A stretch of DNA of 64,000 bases, taken from the NCBI GenBank assembly GCA_020851455.1, contig JADZCT010000020.1:1-64000 (forward strand). Direction: 5' to 3'. Shown in pieces: positions 27,279 to 36,190 of this stretch (position 1 is the first letter of the stretch; every line of letters begins with the position of its first letter). Made by a program: the position numbers and the translations under genes. This stretch comes from Gemmatimonadaceae bacterium (GTDB lineage Bacteria; Gemmatimonadota; Gemmatimonadetes; Gemmatimonadales; Gemmatimonadaceae). The notes under the pieces are model-generated. The model worked only from the letters and a program-made list of their open reading frames with translations. It was not told the DNA's origin and did not search any database.

Positions 27279-28865
27279 ATGCGCACTCGCCGCCTTGCAG
27301 TTGCAGCCGCTTCCGCGTTCGTTTCGTTGCCCGCACCCCGCTCGATTGCGGTAGCGCAGGCGGGTGCGCATTTCGAGGTGGCTGAAACGACCATCGCGCA
27401 GGTGCATGCGGCCTTTCAGGCAAGGCAGCTCACCTGTCGCGAGTTGGTTCAGGCGTACCTCGACCGCATCGCCGCGTACGACAGGAGAGGGCCCGCGATC
27501 AACTCACTCGTCACCCTCAACCCTGATGCGCTTGCGATCGCCGACTCACTGGACCGGCGCTTCGGCCGTGAGGGCCTTACCGGCCCGCTGCATTGCGTGC
27601 CGATGATCGTGAAGGACAACTTCGAGACCGCCGGCATGCAGACGACCGCCGGCTCACTTTCGCTGGCGGGCTGGATGCCGCGGCGTGACGCGACGATGGT
27701 GGCGCGCATCAAGGCCTCCGGCGCGATCGTGCTTGCCAAGAGCAACCTCGCCGAGTGGGCGTTTACGCCTTATGAGACCGTGAGCTCGATCCTTCCCGGG
27801 TACACACGCAATCCATACGATTTGGCGCGCGTAACCGCCGGATCGAGCGGAGGTACGGCCGCCGCGATCGCGGCGAGCCTGGGCCTTGTTGGCCTCGGTA
27901 CGGATACGGGCAACTCGATACGCGGACCGTCGGCCCACCAGGCGCTCTTTGGCATCCGCTCGACGATGGGCCTCACCTCACGCGCCGGCGTCGTGCCGCT
28001 GAGCAATTTTGCCGATATCGCAGGGCCGATGGCGCGCTCCGTTGCCGACGCAGTAAAGGTGTTCGACGTGGTAGCGGGCTCGGATTCCGCGGACTCCGTG
28101 ACGGCGTCAGCGGATTCGCGACGGGCCAGGGACTACAATGCGTTCCTGAAGCCGGGCGCGCTGAGAGGAGCGCGTATTGGCGTGCTGCGCCAAGCGTACG
28201 AGACGGCAACAACCGACACCGAGGTGGTGCGCGTGTTCGAGAGCGCGCTGGGCGAACTTCGCACTGCTGGCGCTACGGTGCTCGATACCGTTGGGCTCGA
28301 CTCGCTGCGCGCAATCACGCGTGGCAAAGGATCGTGCAGCACATTCAAGTATGACGTCGAGCGGTACTTCGCCGCGCGGGGCGAGGGAGCCCCCGTGAAG
28401 ACGGTTGACGAAGTCCTGCGGAGCGGGCGCTTTCACCCGACGGTGCAAGGCCGCCTGCAGGCCGCGCAGCGCGATACGGTGCCGCCCGAACGGCAGCCCG
28501 GGTGCGCGTATCGCGACCAAGTCACGCGCCCTCAGTTCCGGGCCGCGATCACTGCGTTGATGGATTCACTGAAACTGGATGCGCTCGTCTACCCGACGTG
28601 GAGCAATCCGCCGCGGCTGATTGGCGACCTGAACACCCCGCACGGCGACAACAGCCAGCTCTTTTCTCCGCTCTCCGGCTTGCCCGCCATGACGATTCCG
28701 ATGGGCTACACGCGAAGCAACACGCTGCCCGCCGGCATGACATTCCTTGGCCGCGCGTGGGACGAGGGGCGGCTCATCGCGCTCTCCTACGACTACGAGC
28801 GTGTGGCGCGCCACAGGAAGCCGCCATCAGCCACGCCGCCGCTTCCGGGCCAGGTGCGCGACTAG
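27279..28865 (+). CDS. Secreted amidase (amidase-signature family)
   Basis: Amidase signature TAGSSGGTAAAIAASLGLVGLGTDTGNSIRGPSA; catalytic VKDNFETAG. Confidence 0.93.
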   Translation: MRTRRLAVAAASAFVSLPAPRSIAVAQAGAHFEVAETTIAQVHAAFQARQLTCRELVQAYLDRIAAYDRRGPAINSLVTLNPDALAIADSLDRRFGREGLTGPLHCVPMIVKDNFETAGMQTTAGSLSLAGWMPRRDATMVARIKASGAIVLAKSNLAEWAFTPYETVSSILPGYTRNPYDLARVTAGSSGGTAAAIAASLGLVGLGTDTGNSIRGPSAHQALFGIRSTMGLTSRAGVVPLSNFADIAGPMARSVADAVKVFDVVAGSDSADSVTASADSRRARDYNAFLKPGALRGARIGVLRQAYETATTDTEVVRVFESALGELRTAGATVLDTVGLDSLRAITRGKGSCSTFKYDVERYFAARGEGAPVKTVDEVLRSGRFHPTVQGRLQAAQRDTVPPERQPGCAYRDQVTRPQFRAAITALMDSLKLDALVYPTWSNPPRLIGDLNTPHGDNSQLFSPLSGLPAMTIPMGYTRSNTLPAGMTFLGRAWDEGRLIALSYDYERVARHRKPPSATPPLPGQVRD

Positions 28866-28923
28866 CCGCTCGCCCCGCGGGGCTCGCCCGCGCCTGGCGT
28901 TCAATTGGGCCCGGCGTTGCCCT

Positions 28924-30198
28924 CTAAGCTCCGCCGAGCCGTTGCGCCCGGAGCCGGAAGAATCCGGCGCCAAGGATTGCAGTAACCACCACGCCTACCG
29001 AGGAGAAGCCAAGCGACGCGCCAAGCGCGCCTCCAATGGCCGACCCGGATATCGCCCCCGCGCCCATGGCCGCGCACGCCACGACGACCGGCCGGGCAAG
29101 GCGTTCGTCGCCGAACGCGCGAAACCATGCGAGCATGGCCTGCATCACGACGAGCATCAGCGTGCCAGCGAGCAACGTGATGAGCATGGGTGCCGACAGC
29201 ACTCGCCCAGCGAGGAACGGAAGGAGATGCGGCCCCACGATCGCGAGCACGAGCAGCGCTATCGAGCTCGCGCCAAATACCCACAATGCCTGGACAAGAG
29301 AGTGGCGCGCGGTATGATCGAACCTATGGAGGTTACCCGATGCGACGAGCGCGCCAAGGCGCGGGTACCGCGCATGCATCCAGGCCACGCTGAGCACTGG
29401 TGGCGCGAGAGCCAAGGCGACATGAAGTCCCACGTCTCCCGCTGCAGACGCGCCGTGAAGGTACATCGTGGCCGGCGTCAGCACCTGCGGAGCGAGCCAG
29501 AGCGCGAGCCACACCTGCGCGGAGCGCCCCTGTTCACGCCTGTACGACTCCGCACGCGCGCTGCCGGCCGACGCGGTGGGCGAAGGCAGCTCGGCGCGCC
29601 ACGCAACGACGAAGAGCGCCGCCACCCCCAGTTGGGCAACGGATGCCCATGCGGCCGCAGCGATGCCGCTGCCAAAGCGAAGGCCGAGCATCGTTGCCGC
29701 CGCCACCGCCGCTGCCTGTACTGCGCGCATCCGTTGTACGGCCTCGACGCCGCCCGCACCCTCCCGCAGGCAGATGAGCGGCACAAGGCGGATATACACG
29801 GTGGTAAGCGCCACCACCGCACCCCATGGTAGCAGAAAGGCCACCGTCGCGCTGCTCGCCCCGGTCGCCAGGACGTACGATCCAACGACGCCTGCAATGG
29901 CGAGAAAGAAGAACGCCGCTCGCGTGAACCATTCGTCGGCCGCGCCGCGCACGTAACCCAGATCGGCAGGGCCCGCGCGCGCGGCACACTGCACGACGAG
30001 CGTCCCGACCCCTGTCTCGAAGAGCTGCGCGAGGGCAACCAGATTGATTGCGATCAGGTAGAACCCGCGGGCCGACAGCGGCTGACGCGTAACGAGCAGG
30101 TACAGCGAGACCGGGGCTGCGGCGAGCGCGACGACGCGTGCAGCCGCGAGCCACCGCACCGAGCGGTCTGCGAGCGCCTGCCGCAGTAGACCGGTCAT
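28924..30198 (-). CDS. Polysaccharide flippase/export membrane protein (Wzx/MATE-like)
   Basis: About 12 TM, cluster context. Confidence 0.7.
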   Translation of the reverse strand: MTGLLRQALADRSVRWLAAARVVALAAAPVSLYLLVTRQPLSARGFYLIAINLVALAQLFETGVGTLVVQCAARAGPADLGYVRGAADEWFTRAAFFFLAIAGVVGSYVLATGASSATVAFLLPWGAVVALTTVYIRLVPLICLREGAGGVEAVQRMRAVQAAAVAAATMLGLRFGSGIAAAAWASVAQLGVAALFVVAWRAELPSPTASAGSARAESYRREQGRSAQVWLALWLAPQVLTPATMYLHGASAAGDVGLHVALALAPPVLSVAWMHARYPRLGALVASGNLHRFDHTARHSLVQALWVFGASSIALLVLAIVGPHLLPFLAGRVLSAPMLITLLAGTLMLVVMQAMLAWFRAFGDERLARPVVVACAAMGAGAISGSAIGGALGASLGFSSVGVVVTAILGAGFFRLRAQRLGGA

Positions 30199-31157
30199 TC
30201 GAAGTTGATGCGTTCCAGCTCGAAGACGTGCGGGATGTCGCGGACGTGGGTCCAGATGGTGCCCACGTACTCCCCAACGATGCCTATGAAGAACAGTTGC
30301 ACTGACGTGAGGAAGAAGAAGCCAACGAGAATCGGAGCCACGCCGAGCGAGAAACTGTTCCAGAACAGCAGTTTCGCCACCAGGTAGCCGAGCCCGGCCA
30401 GCACGGACAGGACTCCAAGAACGAACCCGAGCATGGTTGCCAGCCGCAGCGGCACCTTGCTGTGGCTCGTGATGCCGAGGAACGCCTGGTCGTAGAGAGA
30501 ATAGAAGTTCTGCGATGAGATGCCGCGCCTGCGCCGCGGCTGGTGGAAGGGCACCAGCACGGGCTCATAGCCGACCTCGGACAGCAGCCCGCGGAAGAAC
30601 GGATATGGGTCGTTGATACGGCGCAAGTGCTCGATTACCGCGCGATCGTACATGCCGAAACCAGTCGCCTGCATCACCGGGGGGGCCTCGGAGATTCGGC
30701 CCAGGAGCCGGTAGTACCACCCGCGGATCGCGTAGAAGAGGGAATGTTCCGATGACGACGTCTTCACCGCGAGGACAAGCTTCGCTCCCTGCTCCCACTT
30801 GGTGATGAATTCTCCCAGCAACGCCGGCGGATCCTGGAAATCGCAGGCGAGCGCGAGCACGGCCGCGCCATGCGCCTGCATGAGGACGTGCATTCCCGAG
30901 CGAACCGCGCCAAAGTTGCGCGCGTTGAAGATTGCCTTGACGTTGCAGTCCGCCGCGCAGATGTCCCTGAGGATCCGCCGCGTGCCGTCGCGCGACGCGT
31001 TGTCAATGAATATGTGCTCGTAGCGATAAGCCGGATATTTCGCCATCACGTCGCGCACCGCCTCGTACAGCGCGCGCACGTTCTCTTCCTCGTTGTAGCA
31101 CGAGGTAACGACCGAGAGGAGCGGCCTGGCGGCTGGACCCTGGGGCGGTGTCGTCAT
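30195..31157 (-). CDS. Family 2 glycosyltransferase (DPM1/ArnC-like with C-terminal TMs)
   Basis: LLSVVTSCYNEEENVRALYEAV...YEHIFIDNASRDGT...LACDFQDPP; two TM at C-terminus. Confidence 0.92.
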   Translation of the reverse strand: MTTPPQGPAARPLLSVVTSCYNEEENVRALYEAVRDVMAKYPAYRYEHIFIDNASRDGTRRILRDICAADCNVKAIFNARNFGAVRSGMHVLMQAHGAAVLALACDFQDPPALLGEFITKWEQGAKLVLAVKTSSSEHSLFYAIRGWYYRLLGRISEAPPVMQATGFGMYDRAVIEHLRRINDPYPFFRGLLSEVGYEPVLVPFHQPRRRRGISSQNFYSLYDQAFLGITSHSKVPLRLATMLGFVLGVLSVLAGLGYLVAKLLFWNSFSLGVAPILVGFFFLTSVQLFFIGIVGEYVGTIWTHVRDIPHVFELERINFE

Positions 31158-31186
31158 GTGGCGAAAGATGGCGCGCCCGGGGCGGG

Positions 31187-31840
31187 TCAGTCGAGACGGC
31201 GGATCACGTCGGGGAGGTCGGCAAGGCGGCTTAGGGTCGCAGCCGCGGGCACACCCTCGTATGCGAGCGGCGATCCGTACCCGTACGTCACCGCAACGAA
31301 CGGCAGGCCGTTCGCGGCCGCCGCCTCAGCGTCCTCGACTGAGTCGCCCACCATGACCGCCGTGCCCCGGGGAATTTCCCGCTCCCGCAGCACGTGCGCC
31401 ACAAGCGCCGCCTTGCGAGGCGCAGGCGGGTCGAGGGAATCGAGCGAGTAGAGGTGCTCGAAGCGCGCGAGCAGGCCGAGCCGAGCCGCGATGGCGCGCG
31501 CGGGCAACTGCCGCTTGTTCGTGACCACGAACGCGCGCCAGCGCTCCGCCTCGAAGGCGGCGAGCACTTCATCGAGCCCTTCGAACGCCTCCGCCCCGAG
31601 GATGCCGTCGGTATCGTAGGTGGCTCGAAAGGCGGCCGCGAGACGTTCCAGTTCGACGGGCGACTCCAGCCCTGTGAGTCGCTTCAGTGTCGCCAGCAGC
31701 GGCGGACCGATCACCCGCTCATCTATCGCCTCGATGGCGGACACCCCTGCCGCCGCCAGCGTCTTGCGGAATCCGGCAAGGATGCCGGGAGCCGTGTGCA
31801 CGAGGGTGCCGTCGAAGTCGAGGAGAATGGAGGAAGTCAC
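31187..31840 (-). CDS. HAD-superfamily hydrolase (phosphoglycolate phosphatase-like)
   Basis: LLDFDGTLVHT, VVTNK, VMVGDSVEDAEAA. Confidence 0.9.
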   Translation of the reverse strand: MTSSILLDFDGTLVHTAPGILAGFRKTLAAAGVSAIEAIDERVIGPPLLATLKRLTGLESPVELERLAAAFRATYDTDGILGAEAFEGLDEVLAAFEAERWRAFVVTNKRQLPARAIAARLGLLARFEHLYSLDSLDPPAPRKAALVAHVLREREIPRGTAVMVGDSVEDAEAAAANGLPFVAVTYGYGSPLAYEGVPAAATLSRLADLPDVIRRLD

Positions 31841-31855
31841 GCTGCGCCGGTACCG

Positions 31856-33076
31856 CTACAGGTCGTAAAGAAGGATCAGCTCGTTGGCACAGCCAAGCCC
31901 GGTTCGAACCTGCTCGGCGATCTCGTGCTGGAACACGCGCGAGCTGATCAGCACAGGTTCCGTGCGTCCCTTGAGCGCTTCAGGCGCGAGGATCGGCCTG
32001 CCCTGAAGCATCTTTCCGTGATACCTGGCATTGCTCTCGATGAACGCAACGATATTGGCTTCGGCGAGCCGGCTCGTGGCCATGAGCCGCGACGTATGCG
32101 TGCCGACGCCCCACACAAGGATCGGCCTCCCGCTTGCCGCAAGCGTGTCCACGCGGACGCGGAGCGCTTCATCCTCAGCGCGGCACGCCGCAATATACCG
32201 CTCCAGCCCCACGGACGTCGCGGCGTCGAAGATCACGGGTCCGGCGGGAACGTCAGTCACCTTTCGGTAGGCGGCGGAGATATTCGACATGACCGTCCTC
32301 CAGCTCTGCTCCCGGTGGTTCTGTTTCAGGAAGACGCGAACGAAGCCGTGAACGGCCATGAGGTTATCGAGCGAACGCGGCGCGAAGAAATTGATGTGCT
32401 CCGTGCTGAAATCCTGGTAGGGCGCATTGCTCCAGTCGGCGAACGCGGTCGCATCGGGCACTTCCACATAGAGCAGGCCGTCGAGGTTGAGGGTCGAGCG
32501 GAGGTGCGTGAAGGCCGCGCTGAGGTCGCGCAAGTGCTCGAGCACGCCCACGAGGATCGCGACATCGTATTTCCCGCCCCCGGCGCCGAGCTCCGTGAGC
32601 GTGCGGGTGTGGACAGATATGTCGTAGATCCGCTTCGCTGCCGCTGCGCACGCCGGCGACGGATCGGCGCCTTCGACGTTCACGAAGCCAAGCTCGCGCA
32701 GGTTGGCGAGGAGCCGTCCGGTAGCGCACCCGACGTCGAGGATGCGCGCTTCGAGGCTCGGGACGATGGGCGCAATGACGTCCGCAATGAGTTTCAGTCG
32801 ACGCGCGTCAAAATCGGACTCGGCGCCATCACGCTGGTGGTACTCGTACTTCGACATGGCGCGGTAGTACTCATCGAACACGCCCTGTGGAGGGATGCCT
32901 TCAGCGTAGCCGCAGCCGCAGGCGGAGCACACCGCCACGTCGTACCCGGTTATCGGCGTTGCGTCTTCGACCGCCACGAACTCCTGGCGGAATAGCACGG
33001 TGTAGCTGCGCCCGCCACATACGGGACATCCGCGTACCGGACGCGCCGCGGCCATATCGCTGCCCCCCGATGTCAT
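31856..33076 (-). CDS. Class I SAM-dependent (sugar C-)methyltransferase with N-terminal Zn-binding domain
   Basis: CPVCGG...CSACGCGY, ILDVGCATGRLL, C-terminal GVGTHTSRL domain; start at 33076 overlaps the upstream stop. Confidence 0.82.
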   Translation of the reverse strand: MTSGGSDMAAARPVRGCPVCGGRSYTVLFRQEFVAVEDATPITGYDVAVCSACGCGYAEGIPPQGVFDEYYRAMSKYEYHQRDGAESDFDARRLKLIADVIAPIVPSLEARILDVGCATGRLLANLRELGFVNVEGADPSPACAAAAKRIYDISVHTRTLTELGAGGGKYDVAILVGVLEHLRDLSAAFTHLRSTLNLDGLLYVEVPDATAFADWSNAPYQDFSTEHINFFAPRSLDNLMAVHGFVRVFLKQNHREQSWRTVMSNISAAYRKVTDVPAGPVIFDAATSVGLERYIAACRAEDEALRVRVDTLAASGRPILVWGVGTHTSRLMATSRLAEANIVAFIESNARYHGKMLQGRPILAPEALKGRTEPVLISSRVFQHEIAEQVRTGLGCANELILLYDL

Positions 33077-34335
33077 TGCGGGCGCCGTACGAGCCGCGCG
33101 CGGGGAACAGCATAGCACACCAAGTCCCAGCCTTCCTCATTGTGCGGGCGAAGAAAGAACGTGTAGTCGGGCTGCCATTCGCGCAGCATGAGAGGGATTT
33201 GCCAGAGGTGATCCTGCCGATGGTACACGCACGCTGCGACGATTGGCGCGTGCGCGACGATCGTTCGACGTGCTCCCGTGAGCGCGTCCGGCTCGGCGCC
33301 CTCGATGTCGAGCTTGATCATCGTTGGCACTTTCCCGGCAAGGAGGGTATCGAGTGCCTCCGCGCGCACCGCTACGCCATCGCTGGCGGGCATCCTCCCG
33401 GTTGCCGACGAAGCAGTGCCGGTCGCATCGAGATGCAACACGCCCGTCTCAGAAGCGAGCGCAACGCACTCGCAGGCGATCTTGCTGCGGAGCGCGGCCG
33501 GCAACCCCGCCACCGTTGCCTCCAGCCGCTGGAAGTTCGCCGGGTCCGGCTCGATCGCCAGGACACGCGCAAACTGCTCGCCGTGGAGCCGAACGAGGTC
33601 GCGAATGCTGTCGCCGTCGTACGCTCCGCCGTCCACGATCCACTCCGCACTGCTCCATTCGAAGAGATCGGACGGGAAGTACTGCAGATGCCCAACGGGA
33701 CGAGGGAGTCCGTCGAAGTCGGCATTCATGCGCAACCGGACCTGCGCGACATATTCGGCGCGCGACGTCTCGTCTTCCCACAGATCGAACGCACGCCGCA
33801 CGTCACGAGCCTGCTCCAGCACTTTGTGCGGCTCGTCCTGCAGGTAATGCGGCAGCAGTTCCGCCGGGTACGCCCAGTAGAGCAGCGGGAACGGCACGAT
33901 GACGTCGCAGCCCAACGCCGTGAGCTGCGCGCGCGAGTGTTCAAGGCGGTGCGGACTGCCGGCGCCCCAGATGGTAACCACGAATGCGGCACGCCCCGCG
34001 TACTCGCGCGCGGCGTCGGCAGGCGAACGAACCCGCACGCCTTCTATCAATGACCCTTGCAGTTCAGATGAATTGTCGGCGAACGCAAGCGGCTCGACGC
34101 CGGCGGCCCGAAGGCCTGCAAGTGTACGACGGCCCAGCCCGCCAGCGCCCATCAGCACGATGGGGCGCCCGCGCGACGCCGCCGCGAAGGCGCCACGCGC
34201 CTCGGTGCGCAACTGCGCGGGATCGCGCGCCAGAAGCGCCTCGAGCTCGCCTCCCGGCGCAGAGCCGCGCCCGGCGCCAGCGACACCGGACGCCGCGGCT
34301 GGGCCTGACGATGCATTCCGACGTCGGCTCACCAC
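33073..34335 (-). CDS. FkbM-family methyltransferase with N-terminal Rossmann-like domain
   Basis: VDGGAYDGDSIRDLV, AIEPDPANFQRLE, IKLDIEGAEPDAL. Confidence 0.85.
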   Translation of the reverse strand: MVSRRRNASSGPAAASGVAGAGRGSAPGGELEALLARDPAQLRTEARGAFAAASRGRPIVLMGAGGLGRRTLAGLRAAGVEPLAFADNSSELQGSLIEGVRVRSPADAAREYAGRAAFVVTIWGAGSPHRLEHSRAQLTALGCDVIVPFPLLYWAYPAELLPHYLQDEPHKVLEQARDVRRAFDLWEDETSRAEYVAQVRLRMNADFDGLPRPVGHLQYFPSDLFEWSSAEWIVDGGAYDGDSIRDLVRLHGEQFARVLAIEPDPANFQRLEATVAGLPAALRSKIACECVALASETGVLHLDATGTASSATGRMPASDGVAVRAEALDTLLAGKVPTMIKLDIEGAEPDALTGARRTIVAHAPIVAACVYHRQDHLWQIPLMLREWQPDYTFFLRPHNEEGWDLVCYAVPRARLVRRPQ

Positions 34336-35165
34336 ACGCTCTTGCCGCCGTCAACTACGAGGTTCGCGCCGGTGACGAACGATGCGGCGTCGGAGCAGAG
34401 ATATACGAGCGCGCCCTGATAGTCGGTCGGCCGTCCCATGCGTCCAAGTGGAATGCGCGACGCAGCACGCGCCACGAAACCGGAGTCCTGCCCATTCTCC
34501 ACGCCGCCAACCGTTATTGAGTTCACGCGTACTCCCGCCCCTGCCCAATATGTCGCCAGGTAGAGTGTGAGTCCGTGCAGGCCGGCCTTGACCGCTGTGT
34601 AGCTCACGGGCTTCGCTGGCTGTGCCGAATCCGGCAGCCCCTCAACACGGTACAGCCGCTGGTCGGGTGCAATCATCCCGTACTCGCTGCCGATGTTCAC
34701 GATGCAGCCCCGGCCCGCACGGGACATCGCAGCACCGATGTGCTTGGCGCACAGGAAGGGGCCAGTGAGGCCCACGGCGATATCGGCGTTCCACCGGGCC
34801 AGCGGAAATGCCTCGATCCGCGTGAACGCCGTTACCCCATCTTCGACGCGGGGGTTGTTCGCGGCGTTGTTGACCAGGATGTCCACCCGGCCGTACCGAT
34901 CGAGTACCCGAGCTGTAGCTGCCTCAACCGACGTCTCGTCGGCAACGTCGAGGAGAGTTGCCGTCGCCTGCACGCCGAACCGGTCGGCAATATCCGCGGC
35001 CACGCGCTCGGCGGCCTCCAGCCGGATGTCGGCGATCACGGGAATGCCACCGGCTGCAGCAAGCGCTTCCGCATGACGCGGGCCAAGCAACCCTGCGCCG
35101 CCGGTGACGACTGCAACTCGCCCGGCAAGGGAAAATGCAGACGCCGGCAGTTCTGTCGCAGTCAC
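34329..35165 (-). CDS. SDR-family oxidoreductase
   Basis: VVTGGAGLLGPRHAEALA, NNAANNP, YTAVKAGLHGL, CSDAASFVTGANLVVDGGKSVW. Confidence 0.93.
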   Translation of the reverse strand: MTATELPASAFSLAGRVAVVTGGAGLLGPRHAEALAAAGGIPVIADIRLEAAERVAADIADRFGVQATATLLDVADETSVEAATARVLDRYGRVDILVNNAANNPRVEDGVTAFTRIEAFPLARWNADIAVGLTGPFLCAKHIGAAMSRAGRGCIVNIGSEYGMIAPDQRLYRVEGLPDSAQPAKPVSYTAVKAGLHGLTLYLATYWAGAGVRVNSITVGGVENGQDSGFVARAASRIPLGRMGRPTDYQGALVYLCSDAASFVTGANLVVDGGKSVW

Positions 35166-35175
35166 TTGCAGTCCC

Positions 35176-36189
35176 TCAGGTGAGCCGCACGGGGCGTCCC
35201 GTGCGCATTGACTCCTTCACCGCCAGCGCAACATGCAACACCGCCACGCCGTCTGCCAGCGACGCGCGCGGAATGCCGCCAGTCTCCACACACTCCAGAA
35301 AGTCCCGCATCTCCGCGCGGAACATCTCGTTGCGTTGAAAACTCTGAAGCACCAGGCCATCCGCAACTGGCGGGTCCACCGAGAGCTGGCCGCCCAGCAG
35401 GTCGAGCATCGCGGTTGCCCTGCTGCCGTCCACCCGGATCGAACGGCGCGATGGCCGCGTCGCCATGGACTGGCAGATCAACACCGAGCCCGTCGTGGTT
35501 TCAAGGTCCGCTTGCACGGTATCCTCGACGTCAACCTCGAGGTCACTCAGCTTTCCCCCGCTGGCAGACACGCTTCGGACCGGACCAAAGAGCCACCACG
35601 CAAGGTCGTAGTCGTGAATCTGGGTCAGCACTACGCCGCCGCCCATCTCGGACCGGGCGGCATAAGACGTGCGATAATCCTCGTACGGATGCCAGTCGGG
35701 CAGGTACTCAGCGTAGTGGATCTCCGTCTTGCGCGGTGCGCCGAGTGCGTGCCGGGCAAGCAGTTCCTGCAGCCGCACGACGCATGGATGAAATCGCCAC
35801 TGGCACCCCATGGCTACGATCAGTCGCTTGCGCGCAACGACGCGCTGCAGCCGGTGCAACCCATCGGCGGTGTGCGACACTGGCTTCTCGATGAACAGGT
35901 GGCAACCCGCCTCGGCCGCCTCGATCGCAACGCCCAGGTGCAGGGCCGATGGATTGCAAATGACCACTGCGTCTGGCCGAGCGGCAAGGGCCGCGCCGAG
36001 CGTCTCATGCGGGATGACGCCAAGGTCCGCCTCGACGTCGCGCAAATCGTCGCGCAACAGAGCGTCGGTCACGACGTGGGAGAGCCGGCGCTGGCGAAAC
36101 GCGTGAAGCTCGACGCCCGGGCGCAACGCCTGAATGTTGCGCGCATGACGCTGGCCTATGGCTCCGAGCCCTACGACCAGGATTCGCAC
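35176..36189 (-). CDS. Gfo/Idh/MocA-family oxidoreductase
   Basis: RILVVGLGAIGQRHARNIQAL, CNPSALHLGVAIEAAEAGCHLFIEKPVSHT. Confidence 0.92.
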   Translation of the reverse strand: MRILVVGLGAIGQRHARNIQALRPGVELHAFRQRRLSHVVTDALLRDDLRDVEADLGVIPHETLGAALAARPDAVVICNPSALHLGVAIEAAEAGCHLFIEKPVSHTADGLHRLQRVVARKRLIVAMGCQWRFHPCVVRLQELLARHALGAPRKTEIHYAEYLPDWHPYEDYRTSYAARSEMGGGVVLTQIHDYDLAWWLFGPVRSVSASGGKLSDLEVDVEDTVQADLETTTGSVLICQSMATRPSRRSIRVDGSRATAMLDLLGGQLSVDPPVADGLVLQSFQRNEMFRAEMRDFLECVETGGIPRASLADGVAVLHVALAVKESMRTGRPVRLT

Positions 36190-36190
36190 C

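Noticed and set aside
28866-28923. gccccgcggggc palindrome between the amidase and flippase 3' ends as terminator
   Set aside because: Perfect palindrome but no loop or T-tract; too weak to call.
31394-32995. 533-aa plus-strand ORF opposite the HAD and methyltransferase genes
   Set aside because: Antisense shadow ORF in high-GC DNA; the minus-strand genes have clear family motifs.
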